Origin: Gavia stellata
Taxonomy: Eukaryota > Chordata > Aves > Gaviiformes > Gaviidae
Assembly (NCBI RefSeq): GCF_030936135.1
Contig: NC_082596.1
Coordinates: 101,703,383-101,767,382 of the forward strand
Length of the DNA: 64,000 bases
Direction of reading: 5' to 3'
Part shown: piece after piece, positions 31,601 to 44,990 of the stretch
How positions within the stretch are numbered: position 1 is the first letter of the stretch
Layout of the letters: each line of letters begins with the position of its first letter
The notes under the pieces: generated by a model
The model's database searches: none
Told to the model about the DNA's origin: nothing
Seen by the model: the letters and a program-made list of their open reading frames with translations, nothing else
Position numbers and translations under genes: made by a program

Positions 31601-34204
31601 TTTTACAGTAGGGAAAAAAAGCAGAAATATGTGCTGCTTTAATATTACTGTACCATTCTAACAAGTAAGCCTATACTTGAAAACTCTCAAGTGCATCAAC
31701 AAGAAACAGGACTACATGATACAGCCTAACCCTGCAAAAGCAAAGGACTGGCATAATAGCTATCATTAGCAGTATACAAATAAAAAGCACTGAAATAGCC
31801 ATATATGAATGCAGGGATGCTCAGTCCTGCATCACCAGAAGTAAAAAAAGAGAGTGTTCTATTTCATTGACTATAAATGCAGTTAAGTCCCACCGTCCCA
31901 GTGAATTCAGTCCCACAGTTTCAGCACCTTCATTCAGCAGGAAAGGCAGAAAAGAAGCTCCATCTGGTGGTGTGGTTGATTGTAATTACTTTTAAATTTC
32001 ATTTAATTGCAAATACATTCTTCTCCAGCAACAAAATGAAAAATTGAAGTAACAGGTAAAGGATCACCTGTCCTGCAAACTGAACCAGCATTGCCTAACA
32101 CTTTAAAATCAGAAAACACTTTAAAATCAGGGCCGCCTTCTGTTTAAAGCAAACAGGAGTTGAAGCCTTTCAATACAAGGCACACGTCATCCTGCCAGGG
32201 TACCAGTCTAGGACAGAAACAGACCATCGAACAAAAATGAAAGGGTATGTTAGCACACTGCAAGAGGTAACCTGCTGCTGCCTGGGGTGGGGGAAGAGAA
32301 GGCAGGAATCATTGGCTAGAGGATGAAGGAGGAGGAGGCGGGTGACTGTGAAGTCAGGGTTGCTGCTGAACCTGTCATGTAAAAGTTTATGGGAAGTTTA
32401 CAGGGGTATTAAAAAAAGTATTGCTGTGTCTCATAGTAAGGAAACAAATCATTCTTCAGTTTGTTGTTTTTATAAGAAACTAACTTTCTTCAATGAACAA
32501 ATGGCAATTTTGTTGGAAAAGACACTATTTCCTGTCTTCAAAAAATCTTGAACTGTTCTAGCTGTAACAGATTTGCAACATCTTATTAGGAAAACTAAAG
32601 CAGATGCTTTAATCATTTTTTTATGTAATAAAATGACTACATTTTAGAAAGCTGCTTTCTTCTTCCCTGCCTCCACTGTGCTCTTATCGCCTGAGCTGTG
32701 ACAATGGTAGACTTCCTGAATGCACTGACAAATGCAATAAAGGAACCTGGATGTGCAGAATGGCTTAGAAAAAATAAAGATCAGGCTGACCAGAACCTGA
32801 ACTGGATATTTGCAAAGAATTGCTGAACAAACTGCAGTGATGCTGCTAGTCAAGTGAAATAATTTGACCTAAGCCTAATCCTTTTAGCAAGTATTCAATT
32901 GCAAATATATGTATAGATGCAACATCCGTGTAATTTCAGTGAAGTCGCTGCTTTGCAGGATTGGAAGATATGTTCCCCCAAGCTGATGTTATAAAATGTT
33001 ATAAGCATGATAAAATACAAAACTAATTAGCAAAATAATACTAGATTTAGCTACTGAAGGTCTATGCCTAGTTTCATGTACAAACTCACGTCTGCTGTGG
33101 CTCATTGAAGAACCCATGGCAATTCCTTTCAAGACCAGTCCCAGTAGCCTAGCCATAATTTGTGCTAAACAATAGCAATGTTAAACACAGAAAAGCTTTG
33201 TCCTGCAAACTCAGGGGAATAAAATATACTTTGTCTACTCTTTTGTAGCGCCCGCATTTCAATGGGGATATATGCTGCATTTCCTCAAATCAATGCATCG
33301 TTACTTTTTCTAAAGAGTAGAGCAGAGCTTAGTATTAATTACCCACAAAAAATCCATGATAAAAGAATGTTGAGAATGCAGATTCGAGCACCCATATGCT
33401 AGAAATTGCCCAGTCACATTGCCTTTGTAACCTTAATGCAGCCTTTTTGAGTGTATCATTTAGGTTACAGCCTTTCATTATGCATTCTTAGGCCATTTTT
33501 CCCTCAGGACTGTCTCATTAAGCACACAAGATAGACAGCTACTCAACGGTGGTGTCATTGCTTTTCTCTACATTGCTCCGTATGCAGCTGTAGGCCTTGT
33601 TTATTGAACAGTATTCCAGCCATGCTCTGGAGATGTGATCAGATTTCCTCATGGGACCCTCCGTAGTGCTCAGCACCACAGTATCTTCCAAGTGCTTCAG
33701 AAATAGTAGACTACTAGGAGATTAAGCATTCCTGATTTTACTACTAGAGAGCTGAGCTACGGAGAGGTGAAGCTAAAAGGTGTCCATTTATTCAAAGAGC
33801 TCATTTTGGATGTGTGCAACTTGACTTTTGAGGTTGCTTATCAGTATGTAAGGTTTTACAGGGGTTCAGAGCATCGCTCCTTTTGATTTCAGCTAGAGCT
33901 GTAAGTGCTCAGTACCTCAGAAATGTGACTGCTTGGATTCTCACAGTAGAAAGTGAGAAACATGCAATAAGTAACCAAATTAGTTTAAGCAATTTTCTTA
34001 GTATTGCTATGTGCTTGATCTCAGGAGCAGCAATAAAATTCAGTCCCTCCAGGCTACAAATCATTTGCCTGTGGCTGGACCGTCCGTTCCCTTCCTGCCT
34101 TCTTCGCAATTTGAAGCACATAAAGTCCAAATCCTCCAGCCATGTAAGTAGTGATACCTGTACCAATTCAGGCAGTCAGGCAGTTAGAGCTATTACTCAA
34201 TAGA
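28695..34204. other. Intergenic, AT-rich, no gene recognised
   Basis: AT-rich sequence with no recognisable coding exon. It contains a long T tract (about 29649-29664). A small CpG-containing island of sequence at about 30874-30970 carries a 31-codon ATG frame and a CRE-like TGACGTC (30935-30941). Nothing else could be identified. Confidence 0.5.
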
Positions 34205-34745
34205 TGTAACCAAAACAAAAGGGAAATCTTTGTAACTTAGAAATAGTTAGAATAGTTGTAAGATAGGGAGCTCTGGAATAATCTCACTTTAGACAGCTCG
34301 GCCTTGGAAGAACAGATGCACGGAACCGTAATAAAAAGAAAGTTGCAAGATGAGTACAAAACCAGCCTTGAAGGACATGGTATACGTGATCCCAGGACTG
34401 AGCTTGCGCAGAAATAGAGGTCAGTTGGCAAACACAGTGAAGAAGAGTACGAGCCTTCATTTGAAGACCCTCGACGACCACCCGGAGGCACCAATAAGCA
34501 TGCACAAAGGACATTAGCATATGTTAATAAATTCTCGGGAATAAGATTAATACATATAGCCATTCCGGGAAATCAAATGCATATGTATGTAATAGGCCAA
34601 TATAAGCTACAAACTAACACTGTTTAGGTATGCATGCTAGGTGGAATTATCCCCCGTGCATCCAGTGCCGCAATAAAGAATGCCTGCTTTCTAACATACA
34701 AACAAGCGTTAGAGAGTTCTTTTATGACCGACTTTTCCGGGAACA
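34205..34745 (+). mobile_element. Solo LTR, ERVK-like endogenous retrovirus (approximate ends)
   Basis: The sequence has the layout of a retroviral LTR. It opens with TGTAACC and has a U3-like region of about 450 bases. A poly(A) signal lies in gcaataaagaatgcctg (AATAAA near 34673), followed by an R/U5-like segment ending ...ccgggaaca. The pattern resembles bird ERVK LTRs I know, which have the same AATAAA-then-CCTGCTTTCTAA arrangement. No gag, pol or primer-binding site follows, so this is a solo LTR. I could not find a clear target-site duplication at either end, so the ends are uncertain and the copy may be old or partial. Confidence 0.6.
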
Positions 34746-37700
34746 GTAGTATGTGATCATGGTATTAAACTCGTACTGAGAAATCATGAATCATAACTAC
34801 GTGAATGGAGATTGCAACCTTCATAAAGGTTTTAGGCTCCTTGTTCCCAGTACTGGCTTGGCACGATTCAGGGCAGTTCCATTTATGGTTCCATTTATTA
34901 TCTGCAGATAATATGTAGTTCACATTATCATACAGTAAATATTTAAGAATAAATTTAGCTAAATATGTTTCTTTTGCTGGTATCTGGACTACTGATCTGC
35001 TGTAACTCTGCTTCTGTCTCCATTTTCATATCCAACTAAAACAAAAAGACAAATCCCACATGTCTCCTATTTCTTTTCACTCCCAAACTGATGAGACATT
35101 TAAAGGCTGCTACTTCCATGATTCAGTACATAATTTCTAATGTCTCTATAATACGATAGACTGTAAATGCAATCTAATGGTGCCAAAACTGAATTGTTTA
35201 TCTTTTTACTTGGTGAAGCAGAAGGACTCAACTCACTTCAGTTTGAAAATACTTCAAAAAGAAGCCACACTGTAAGGAGTTCAAACCAATCCAGTTGATA
35301 GAAGACACTTCTCTTTCGAAACAAAGACGTTCCTGAGTAAGAAGCGTTGCCATTCACACCCTGCATGAGCATAATTAAAGTGAACAGAAAGTTTTTACTG
35401 CTCTACGTTACTCTGTTCCCAACAGCAGTAAGTAGGTCACTGTCCACTCGCATTGGAGATGTTGCTTTATACCATGAGTAACTTTGCTGACGTTAAGGGT
35501 GTAATTCCAAACTTACGCTGCTGTAAGTGATTGCGGGATATAACTTCGAATCTTCTAAGTAAATCACAGACTGTGGAGTCTCAATTATGAATTGACTTCT
35601 TGTAGCTCATGTCCCTCTCCCCTACGGACCACTATTTCCTAATGATATACCCAGATCCTTTCAAACCGAGCACCTTACTCGCAGACCTCAGGATCACTCA
35701 ACAAGATCAAGAGTAGCCAGGCCAATCTTAGGGAACCAAAATTTGGAGCCCTTCATTATCTTGTGGAGTGATTTAGTAATCAGGCTGGAGTCATGGCCAG
35801 GAGCAGCTTAACAACCAAGGGGGAAGAATGAACTAATGAACTGAGCAAGAGTTTAAGAGCAATGGATTAATTTTCATTCTGAATATTGAACAGATTCAGT
35901 GATTCAATTAAGTTAAATGACCTTAAAGGCCTATTTCAAGAGTAATTTTCTCTCCTTCCCAATTTTCCTTTTTTTACCCATTGTCCTGAAGATTCCACTT
36001 AATTTCACGTAATTTTATATGCTGTTTTCTACTTAACCCTCCAAGTGAAGAAGAAAGGGCATTTCTTACTCCTCCCACAAGAAGGATGCATCCATTTCCC
36101 AACAGAGGTCCCTTCCTTCTCACTCCAAGAACAAAAGGTTTATCTTGGCCAAATGCAGAGCATTTTTATTTAACTGTGAAGCCTGTCTTACTTTCAAATT
36201 TGAAGATTAATGACTCTACATAAAATTCTGTCTCTTTCCTGCCATATGTTCAGGGGGTGTCTTATCATTATGGTTTACAACTGAATCCATGTAGTCATCC
36301 TTTCTTGATTCATATTACAGAACAGGAAGACCCATAAAGTATTGGCACTGAACTGCAACAAGATGCAAGTCGCTTTATTTTTCACATTTAAGTGCCGTGG
36401 ATAAAAGCAGTGAGGTGGTGACCTTTCAGTATGTTCTGCAAAGAGCTCTAATCCTCCAGGCAACCAGTGAAGTCTAAAAGCTTATTTGAGATGCTATGTC
36501 TTCACACTGATCCAATTTTTGCTGTTTGCTTGATTGAATGGATGGTGCAGTTTCCTGTCAGGATTTTTCATCTAAACCAAAATTCCAGACATATCCAAAG
36601 GCTTGCCTGTTCCCTAACACATTTGGCCAGAAGCAGTAGCAGCAACTTTGGCAAGAAGATGATCTGAACACAAACTGCTAGCAGGCAGAATACAAGGACA
36701 CAAGCTCTAAAGATAAAATTAATGTTCCTTCCCATCACAGCAATTAGCAACTGGTTTGCTGTGAACGGGTTGTGTATCAAATGATGCAAAAGCGCCTTGG
36801 ACCTCAGGTAAAGAGCTGACCTGTAAGGGCAGAGCTTTTATTCAATTTTTTCTCTCAAACACTTCATGCATGAAAAAATAATGGAGGAAATTTCACATTT
36901 TCCCCACCTGTTTGGATAAAATTGCATTTGCAGGAAGCGCAATTGTTTTAAATTCAACAAAATTTAAATTTAAACCAAAATTCACAGACTGCTTGTCGTT
37001 CAAAGTATATTTCATCCAAAATATGGACTTAAAACAAGAAACAAAAAGACCTTAAAGTCATTCTGCAAAAAAATAGAAGGGAAAAAAACCCAGTAAATGA
37101 GACTGCATGTATGAACTGGGAAGAATGAGAGAAAAAGGAAAGCAGACTAGAACAGTCTGCTCATGTAACATCTTACTGTGCGCTCCATCTTGGAAAGGTG
37201 CTTGGGAGACTTCCAGTCTTAAAAATCATGGGGACGAGAGGAAAAAGATGTCACATCTGTAGTTAGGGGCTTCAACTCATATATATATACATGTATATGT
37301 TTATAAATTTATATATGCTTCTATGTTCTCGTATACTCTCATGTGTTTATACTCATATATATGCATGCATTTATACTAATTTGACAGTTGCCCTTCACAC
37401 AATCTTTGCAATACTTCCTGAACAAAACTTGCTTCCACTGATCCTATGATCCAGTTTAATATCAGCTGCTGTCAAGGACAGCTGGAGGGTGGGGGCAGGG
37501 ATGATATTTGTAGTCATATAAATACCTTGTACCAGATTTTTACATGAATGTAGCCAGGCTCCTGTTCCTTACCCCTCTCTTCAAGGGCTCTGCAAAACTC
37601 ATTCCTCACATTGGAGCTTCCAGGTGACAGCAGAGAAATGGTTCAAAGCCTATTTATTACTATAACACGCACAATTAACAGGTGTTTATGGGATTCTTTG

Positions 37701-40700
37701 AACATTAATGTCAAGAATCTTGCAAAGAATTTACGTATAAAACTTAAAAAAAGGGAACCTAAACTTAAAAGTCTGAATTCACATTTAAGTCTCAGTGTGA
37801 GAATGGTTTCTGAGTGACACAGGGATACACACGCTGACTTTGGTGCAGCTTGGGAAAGTACCATGCTTTGGCACCAAAATGCCAGCGTATGAATAATGTT
37901 TGGGCATTACAGGAGTAGTCTACAAAACAGTCCAAGCACTAAAAATATATCTAAAGTGGAATGATAAGGACAGCCTGCTAACAGAGAATAACATTTTAAA
38001 AAGTTTTTAAGTGAAAGTGATTTGAAACCTTAAGTTGGATCTTTCAAAGTCATTTATAATACGGCAGGCTGTTAAAGTCCCTGTCCATAATTGCAAATAT
38101 AATAAAATACACATTTCTGAACAACTCGGTATGTAAATATTCTTAATCCTAATAACATGAATTAAGTGAAATGGAAAAAAGAGGATTTACTCCAAAATAT
38201 TGTATTGAAACAGGGGCTTATGTGCAAAAAATCATTCTTTACTAGGTTTTCCAGAATAACTCTTTTCATGTATTTCTAGATTAAAACTTTGAATCTTGCT
38301 CAAATGAATGAAATGTACAATTCTGAATTTAAACTTGTGTCTTTCACTTCTGATAATGCCACATTGGTCCCTAAATCCTTAGATCCTTCTGAAAATATTA
38401 CTCTTACCTGGGAACATGTAGCTTTTATTTACATCTTGGGTTATTTTAAATTACTACACAGTTTCTGTTGATTTCATAGCTAATATTAAAGAGAGAAATC
38501 AGGCATCCAGGCTCTCCAAAAACTGCTTTTTGACTACCTGGGTACAGGCTGGGTGGCTGAGGCAAGCTCGCTGTCCAGCCGTAGAGGAAGCAGCTTCCAG
38601 CTGGCTGAGAGGACAGTCTCCTCGCTCTATGGCTTTCTTCCTCTGCTGGCACCACCTTCAGCTTCTCTTTGCTTGAAACAAGCAACCACATGACTTTGAT
38701 GCTGCATTGCAAAAGGATGATTGATTGAAATTTCACTGCGCTAAACTTGCAGGGCCAAACTTTGCTGCCCATCCTCAGTCAAAACACCTACAGCCAGCCC
38801 CACGAGAGTCTGCAGAAGTGTGAAGTGCAGCATGCAGCCTTTAATGATCTGGGGATGTAACAGAGTTTAGTGAGGGAAAACTCCAGTGGTACTGCAATCC
38901 AAATAGTTATGAACAATATGCATCAACATACAAAGGAGCACACAATAATAGGTACAGCAAATATTACTGATTTATTGGTGGGAATCGCAAGCCCTCTCCT
39001 TGAAGCAGACTGGAAGCTTGAGCTGTGACAGGAAGGAATTACTCTGCACTGATCTTAAGAGAAAATACAGCCTACTTTGAACATTAAATTTCTACACTTT
39101 TTATTTTTTTTTAAAGGTGTGTACAGGAGAGAATGCTTAGTTTTATTTTCTCTCTGCTTTGCATTCTGTATCTTCATGACGGTGCATTAAGGTAACGGTG
39201 TGACCTGCTGCAATCCCAGGAGCAGCACTACTGTTACTAGAAATACAATGCTCTAAGGATATTATCAAGGCAATTTTTGCAAGAACAGCTAATATCCTTT
39301 AGCAGACCAGTTGATATGACTGGAAAAAATTAAGTACAGGTTGAGAACAAGACTGCTAGGAGTTTAATACAATCATGTTAATTGGCTAGACAATTTGAGG
39401 AGAAATGGTGCCCGTTACCTGTAGGGCTGGGGGAGGAGAACTTAGCAATGGAAAAGGCAGCAGCGTTTCCCTGCCTTGTTATGAGACAAGGAGAGGGGCA
39501 TGTATTTATTACACGTGGAAGGTCGAGGTGGGTGTGGAAGCGTTCTCAAGGACGTTTCCCAGAAGATGAAGGAGCAACGAGGGGAACATGGCCAGAGTTT
39601 GTTACCTCCTGCAGGGATGCGTGACTAGAAGAACAGATTCCCAGCTCTTCCTCAAACACTGTGGAGTAGCTTGCCCCAACAGGCATCTTGTAAGAGCACG
39701 TGTGTCTCATATTAGCCATAATGTGAACAACAATTGATCTGTTTAGCAGGAGAAAGTGCATGAAAATTCCCCATCACCATGCAGGGCCCAGCCAAAATCT
39801 GATCCTTAGGAGACAAGTGGAGGTGAAGACTCTGCTTGAACGTAGATGAAAAACAGTCCTGCTCCCCAGAACCTTGTCAGGTGAATTATCCTTCTCATTT
39901 CTTCTCCCACTGTAGCATCACAAAAGTGAGTGAGTGTGAAGCTTCCCAGATTACAGGGGTTTTTAGCTCAAGAAGAAAGATATCAGGGTGGCTGGTTGGT
40001 TTTTTTTTGAATTGCATTTAAACCAAATCCAGCAACTTGGTCCATTCACTATTCTCCCTGGCTTGAACAGCTGCTTTGGGGAGTAGCTTGGCAGAAGCTT
40101 TGTTTGTAATCTTCTAGAAAAACAAGTCTGAGTGGGATCATTTTTACAATCCATCACTGCTCTGAACATTTGGACCAAAGTGTGTAAAAACAGGATATAA
40201 AGCTAACTATCCAAATCTTCACCATCTTTCCACTTTCCTCAATGAAAAAAGCAGTTGACACTGATCAAGTGAAATGATGGTTTTCAGAGTCTTAGATACT
40301 TTATTAATTTCAGATGAACAAGACACCGGAGGTTATCTGTTTGTTTCTGTTTTGCAAAGTACTAATTTCAATAGCCAGGGTTAAAAGATTTAGACAACTT
40401 CCTTCCTTCCCTTCTGCAGCCAACAATATTTAAGAGAGAAAAAGTGACTGAAAAGAAAAATATTTTTATTCATCTTAAAGACACAAACCAAATTCAAAAT
40501 ACATGTGGTAAATATTTGCTTAGATTTGATTTTATGAAACTCTAGGTATTATAATGATGTTATTTCTTTTAATCAGAAAATCCACCAGAAAGAATAAGTT
40601 AAGATTGCTCTTCAATAAAAGAAAATAGATAAAAGAAGCAGCTGGACTTCGCAACTAGATATATTGTACATAATGTGAAGATCAGGTTTTTCCTTCCAAA

Positions 40701-40920
40701 CTCAGTCATTTTATACAAAATCAGAATCAAATTTCACCAGTCCCAGAAAATATTTTAGAGATCCTTCCCTACTCCAAGCTATTACCACAGGTTGCCTCAA
40801 GGCATTCCTTTCCTCTTGACTACAGCCTGTCACTCTCTTCAAACACTGAGAAACTGATTTGCTGTAAAACTGCATTACCCTGTCATGGGTTTGAAATACC
40901 TGGGAAAATTGTGATAGCTT
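34746..40920. other. Intergenic, AT-rich, no gene recognised
   Basis: AT-rich sequence between the ERVK-like LTR and the CR1 pair. It holds a TA-rich microsatellite-like stretch at about 37279-37375. No coding exon, RNA gene or further mobile element could be recognised. Open frames are short and without domain features. Confidence 0.5.
37279..37375. repeat. TA/TG-rich simple repeat
   Basis: Low-complexity stretch of interrupted AT, ATGT and TTTATA units, starting in catatatatatacatg. It is a degenerate microsatellite with no further meaning visible. Confidence 0.65.
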
Positions 40921-41410
40921 TACAGAATCACAGAATGATAGGGGTTGGAAGGGACCTCTGGAGATCATCTCGTCCAACCCCCCGCCAGAGCAGGTTCACC
41001 TAGAGATTGCAGAGGAATGCATCCAGGTGAGTTTTGAATATCTCCAGAGAAGGAGACTCCACAGCCTCTCTGGGCAGCCTGTTCCAGTGCTCTACCACCC
41101 TCAAAGTAAAGAAGTTCCTCCTCATGTTTAGATGGAACTTCCTATGGTCAAGTTTATGCCCATTACCTCTTGTCCTGTCACTGGGCACCACTGAAAAAAG
41201 GCTGGCCCCATCCTCCTGGCACCCACCGCTTAAGTATTTAGAAGCATTAATAAGATCCCCCTTCAGTCGTCTCTTCTCCAGACTAAAAAGACCCAAGTCC
41301 CTCAGCCTTTCCTCATAAGAAAGATGTTCCAGTCCCCTCATCATCTTTGTAGCCCTTTGCTGTACACTCTGTAGCAGCTCCCTGTCCTTCTTGAACCAGG
41401 GAGCCCGGTT
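40921..41410 (-). mobile_element. CR1 non-LTR retrotransposon, second subfamily, 3' fragment
   Basis: Minus-strand CR1 3' fragment. On the - strand a frame at 41413-41000 encodes the RT C-terminal segment, with blocks such as [22 protein letters not shown] and [16 protein letters not shown] (each broken here at known family positions). The 3' UTR contains the typical ttggaagggacctctggaga (read on +). The tail is ATTCTGTG-like at 40921-40937. Sequence differs clearly from the other three copies in the window, so this is another CR1 subfamily. Its 5' truncation point is at about 41410, exactly where the next CR1 tail begins. Confidence 0.93.
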
Positions 41411-42286
41411 CACAGAATCACAGAATCACAGAATCACTACGGTTAGAAAAGACCTGTAAGATCATCAAGTCCAACCATCAACCAACACCACCATGCCCAT
41501 TAAACCATGTCCCACAATGCCTCGTCCACACATTCCTTGAACACCTCCAGGGATGGTGACTCCACCACCTCCCTGGGCAGCCTGTTCCAGTGCTTCACCA
41601 CTCTCTCAGTAAATAAACTTTTCCTAATATCCAGCCTGAACCTCCCCTGGTGCAACTTGAGGCCATTTCCTCTTGTCCTATCACTTGTCACTTGGGAGAA
41701 GAGACCAACACCCACCTCACCACAACCCCCTTTCAGGTAATTGTAGAGAGCGATAAGGTCTCCCCTCAGCCTCCTCTTCTCCAGACTGAACAACCCCAGT
41801 TCCCTCAGCCGCTCCTCATCAGACTTGTGCTCCAGACCCCTCACCAGCTTCGTCACCCTTCTCTGGACACGCTCCAGCACCTCCATGTCCTTCTTGTAGT
41901 GAGGGGCCCAAAACTGAACACAGCATTCGAGGTGCGGCCTCACCAGCGCCAAGTACAGGGGCACGATCACCTCCCTACTCCTGCTGGCCACACCGTTTCT
42001 GATACAGGCCAGGATGCCGTTGGCCTTCTTGGCCACCTGGGCACACTGCTGGCTCATATTCAGTCGGCTGTCAATCAACACCCCCAGGTCCTTTTCCGCT
42101 GGGCAGCTTTCCAGCCACTCGTCCCCAAGGCTGTAGCGTTGCATGGGGTTGTTGTGACCCAAGTGCAGGACCCGGCACTTGGCCTTGTTGAACCTCATAC
42201 AATTGGCCTCAGCCCATCGATCCAGCCTGTCCAGATCCCTCTGCAGAGCCTTCCGACCCTCAAGCAGATCAACACTCCCGCCCAAG
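41411..42286 (-). mobile_element. CR1 non-LTR retrotransposon, 5'-truncated, intact RT C-terminus
   Basis: Minus-strand CR1 of the same subfamily as the copies at 10140 and 28222. The tail on the + strand is three copies of cacagaat. The RT C-terminal frame is open on the - strand up to a stop at 41500-41502. The 5' end is at about 42286, just inside the GGSVDLLEG codons, so the FADD box is lost. It abuts the older-looking CR1 at 40921-41410 in the same orientation with no gap. Confidence 0.93.
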
Positions 42287-44594
42287 GGGCTATGTTGCTT
42301 AAATTGTTTAAAATGTCTTTTTTTTTTAATAATATACAGAAACCCTATACCCAATTACTCAGAAAACTGTAACAACCACTGTAAAAATGTCAGCATTTAC
42401 CAACAATTCCCATACATATATATAGCCCATTTAAAGATGGGGAAATTCTGTATGTTACAGCACAGACTACTGGACTGCTAAATGTTTTTTTTTTTAAATG
42501 TAGTTCAGTATCTTCAGGGAGTTCTCTAAAACACACACACTCTGTAACAGGACAACCAACGTATACGAGTAAGGGTGGGTTAAATTTAATTGCCTGACAC
42601 ATGAACCAAACTAACTGAACAGTGATGTGAATCCTTCAATGCTCCACTGAGCTGCACTGAACTACACTCCTGCCAAAATCCCTAACACACTGACTTAACT
42701 CTGAATATGCAACCATGAATCTTGACTCTCTTGATCCTTCCCCAACTTTTTTTTCCTCTTTTCCTATCCATTTGTATCCCTAGCAGAAAGCATAAATTGT
42801 ATCAGCATAGTGAAGCTCACAAAAAAAAACCCCAACCCCAAACCACAAAAAATCCCAACTCCACAGGCTGCTTTGACTATAGCTGAATTTCCTCTCTGGG
42901 ACTCTGGGCTTATTGATCATAGGCTTGAACTTTTCACCCCCTTAGTAGATCAGGCTTTCTGATCATCGCAGTGTGATGCTTGTCTGCGCAGAGGCTTCTG
43001 CTTGCGGGTATGATAATAACTGACATTAATCATGTAGTGCTTTTCCCATTAATGTTTGCATGCTTTAAATTAGAAGGCTACTGTGGCTACATAGCCTTTT
43101 TTGATTCATAATAATGCAATGAATCCAATTTATACAGGCAATGTCAGCGCAGAATTCAGCCCTCCTCCACAAATGTTAATGAGCCAGTGACCTCGTGATG
43201 TGTAGCTTCATCTCAGTCTCATGCGTTGGAGGATACAAGCCACCGAGTACAGAGCAGCAGTGTCTTGATGTCACTTCAGTAAACAAGCACTCAGAAAACC
43301 CATGCCCTGAAACAAGTGGGTCTGAATCAGCCTAACAAGCCAGAAGCACTGAACTAGTTAACTCCTCAGTAGCATCCCTCCTGCTGTCGGGCAAGCACGG
43401 TTCTGTAACACAGACCTTGCAAGGACCAGACTTTTCACAGTGCTAGCTATTTATAGCTATTAAGTCAGCAACATCAGGCAGACCCAAACATAGACAGAGC
43501 ACCAGAAAAGTGCAGTCTGTGCTAGAAGCCGAGCCTGGGCACATCAACTGCTGAAGCTAGAGCTGTAACAGTTCACCAGACTGGAAATAGAGATCTAGGA
43601 AACCTAAGTGCTACCTATTTACCTTAGACAACCAGCCAATAACTGACCAGGTAGTGGACAAGAGTGCTCGAGTTACAGTATCAAACCACCAAGATACGTA
43701 GCTGGTGAATGAGTAAAATCATAGGGATTTGGCGGTTCATATCTGTGTAACACTGCAGCTGTTCAACAAATGACCTATAACCTATACTTTTCTATACTAA
43801 ACGAACTTCCTATACTAATCTATACTGAGCAGATTTTTCCTCTTGGCATCTGACCGCCTAAGGGAAAGGAATAACCAAAGTCATGTACCCCTGAGCATTA
43901 ACATCAAATATCACATCTAGAAATACCAGGTCAAGATCTCCCTAGGGCAAGCTTGAGATCTCTGGAACTACTGTTGTCAAACTGGCATCAAAACTGAGCG
44001 TCAGCTTTGCCATCTTGATGGACGTCTGGTGAACAGACTTGAGTGCTGTTTTAAGTAAGGTTACATACAGCCTTGTACAGTGTACAGAAACAGCAAATAC
44101 CAAGAAAGCTGTTTGGTACCATTTTAAACTAAATCAGGAGCCACAAAGTTAGGGAACCAGGAAGAGAAGAACTACAGGAAGGTGGAAAGAGGAAATTTTT
44201 GTACGTGCTTCATCTAAAATACACAATGTACAAAACGAGCAGTGAGAGGACACATCAGAGGCAGTGCCCAATCCCACAGCCCTCGTGCACGGTGCTTGCT
44301 AACCTGCGCAGTCCTATTTGGAGTGAGAGTGGGCACAAGATCTTGTTCGTGATCTTGTAGAACTGCAGCCATTGCTACAAATATGCTCAGAAATCTAACG
44401 GACCACAAATTTTCAGTATGAATTCACATACTTGGTGTATCTCTGTGGGGCCCTGATGAAATCAGGTAGTATTTCGGTAGTGCCTGTCACCCAGGGCATG
44501 CACACCCGTGCAGCTCCTGGGATTTTTGTATTTCTCATATTTGCTATAGGGTAGGATGAAGCTGATTGCTCAATGTCTTGAGGGCTGCCCAGTG
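42287..44594. other. Intergenic, right part of the PPP1R3G-RPP40 interval
   Basis: No gene recognised. It includes short A/T tracts (42310-42325, 42485-42497). A segment at about 42990-43220 is rich in TAAT-core and ATGCAT/TTTGCATG words, which could be a conserved noncoding element but cannot be judged without alignment. Confidence 0.45.
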
Positions 44595-44598
44595 CCAT
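44595..44598. repeat. Target-site duplication CCAT (left copy)
   Basis: CCAT directly precedes the TGTTGTCCC end of the LTR and is repeated directly after its other end at 44991-44994. A 4-bp duplication is typical of class I (gammaretrovirus-like) integrases. Confidence 0.75.
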
Positions 44599-44990
44599 TG
44601 TTGTCCCTAAATCAGGGTTCTTCACCCGGTGTACAAAATGCCAATCAACACACTGAGTCGAGATATTTGTCTTTATTGCCAGTCTGCAGAGTGGGGTGCC
44701 GGGCATTTAACATCAGCCAGTACACCTCTCAGAAACACACAGGGTCTTTTATACAAAACAGTAACAAAGAAAGAATCACATTATAGTAACTGATTGGTCA
44801 CTCACACTAAAGTTCATCTGCACATCTTAACTTTAACGTAACTCATTATACTACGGTGGACCTATATTTGCGCTTAAAATCTCCTCCTAGGGGTGTGGTT
44901 TTTAGTATTAAAATCACCTGAGGTTAGTTCAGGATACAAGTCTTGATTATATTCCAAAATACTTCTCTACAAGTCAGGTATCACTACACA
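44599..44990 (-). mobile_element. Solo LTR, class I (ERV1-like) endogenous retrovirus
   Basis: A complete 392-base LTR in minus orientation. On the - strand it starts TGTGTAG and ends GGGACAACA. It carries a CCAAT box (ATTGG on + at 44793-44797), a TATA box (GTATAAAAG, + strand 44746-44754) and a poly(A) signal AATAAA (+ strand 44672-44677), in the correct order and at normal spacing. It is flanked by the perfect 4-bp direct repeat CCAT. No internal retroviral sequence adjoins it, so it is a solo LTR left by recombination. It lies about 740 bases upstream of the RPP40 start codon, with its promoter pointing away from RPP40. Confidence 0.85.

Noticed and set aside
44413-44706. 97-codon minus-strand frame that might look like retroviral coding sequence next to the LTR
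   Set aside because: It crosses the LTR edge and the target-site duplication at 44595-44598, so most of it is host flank; no viral domain is visible.
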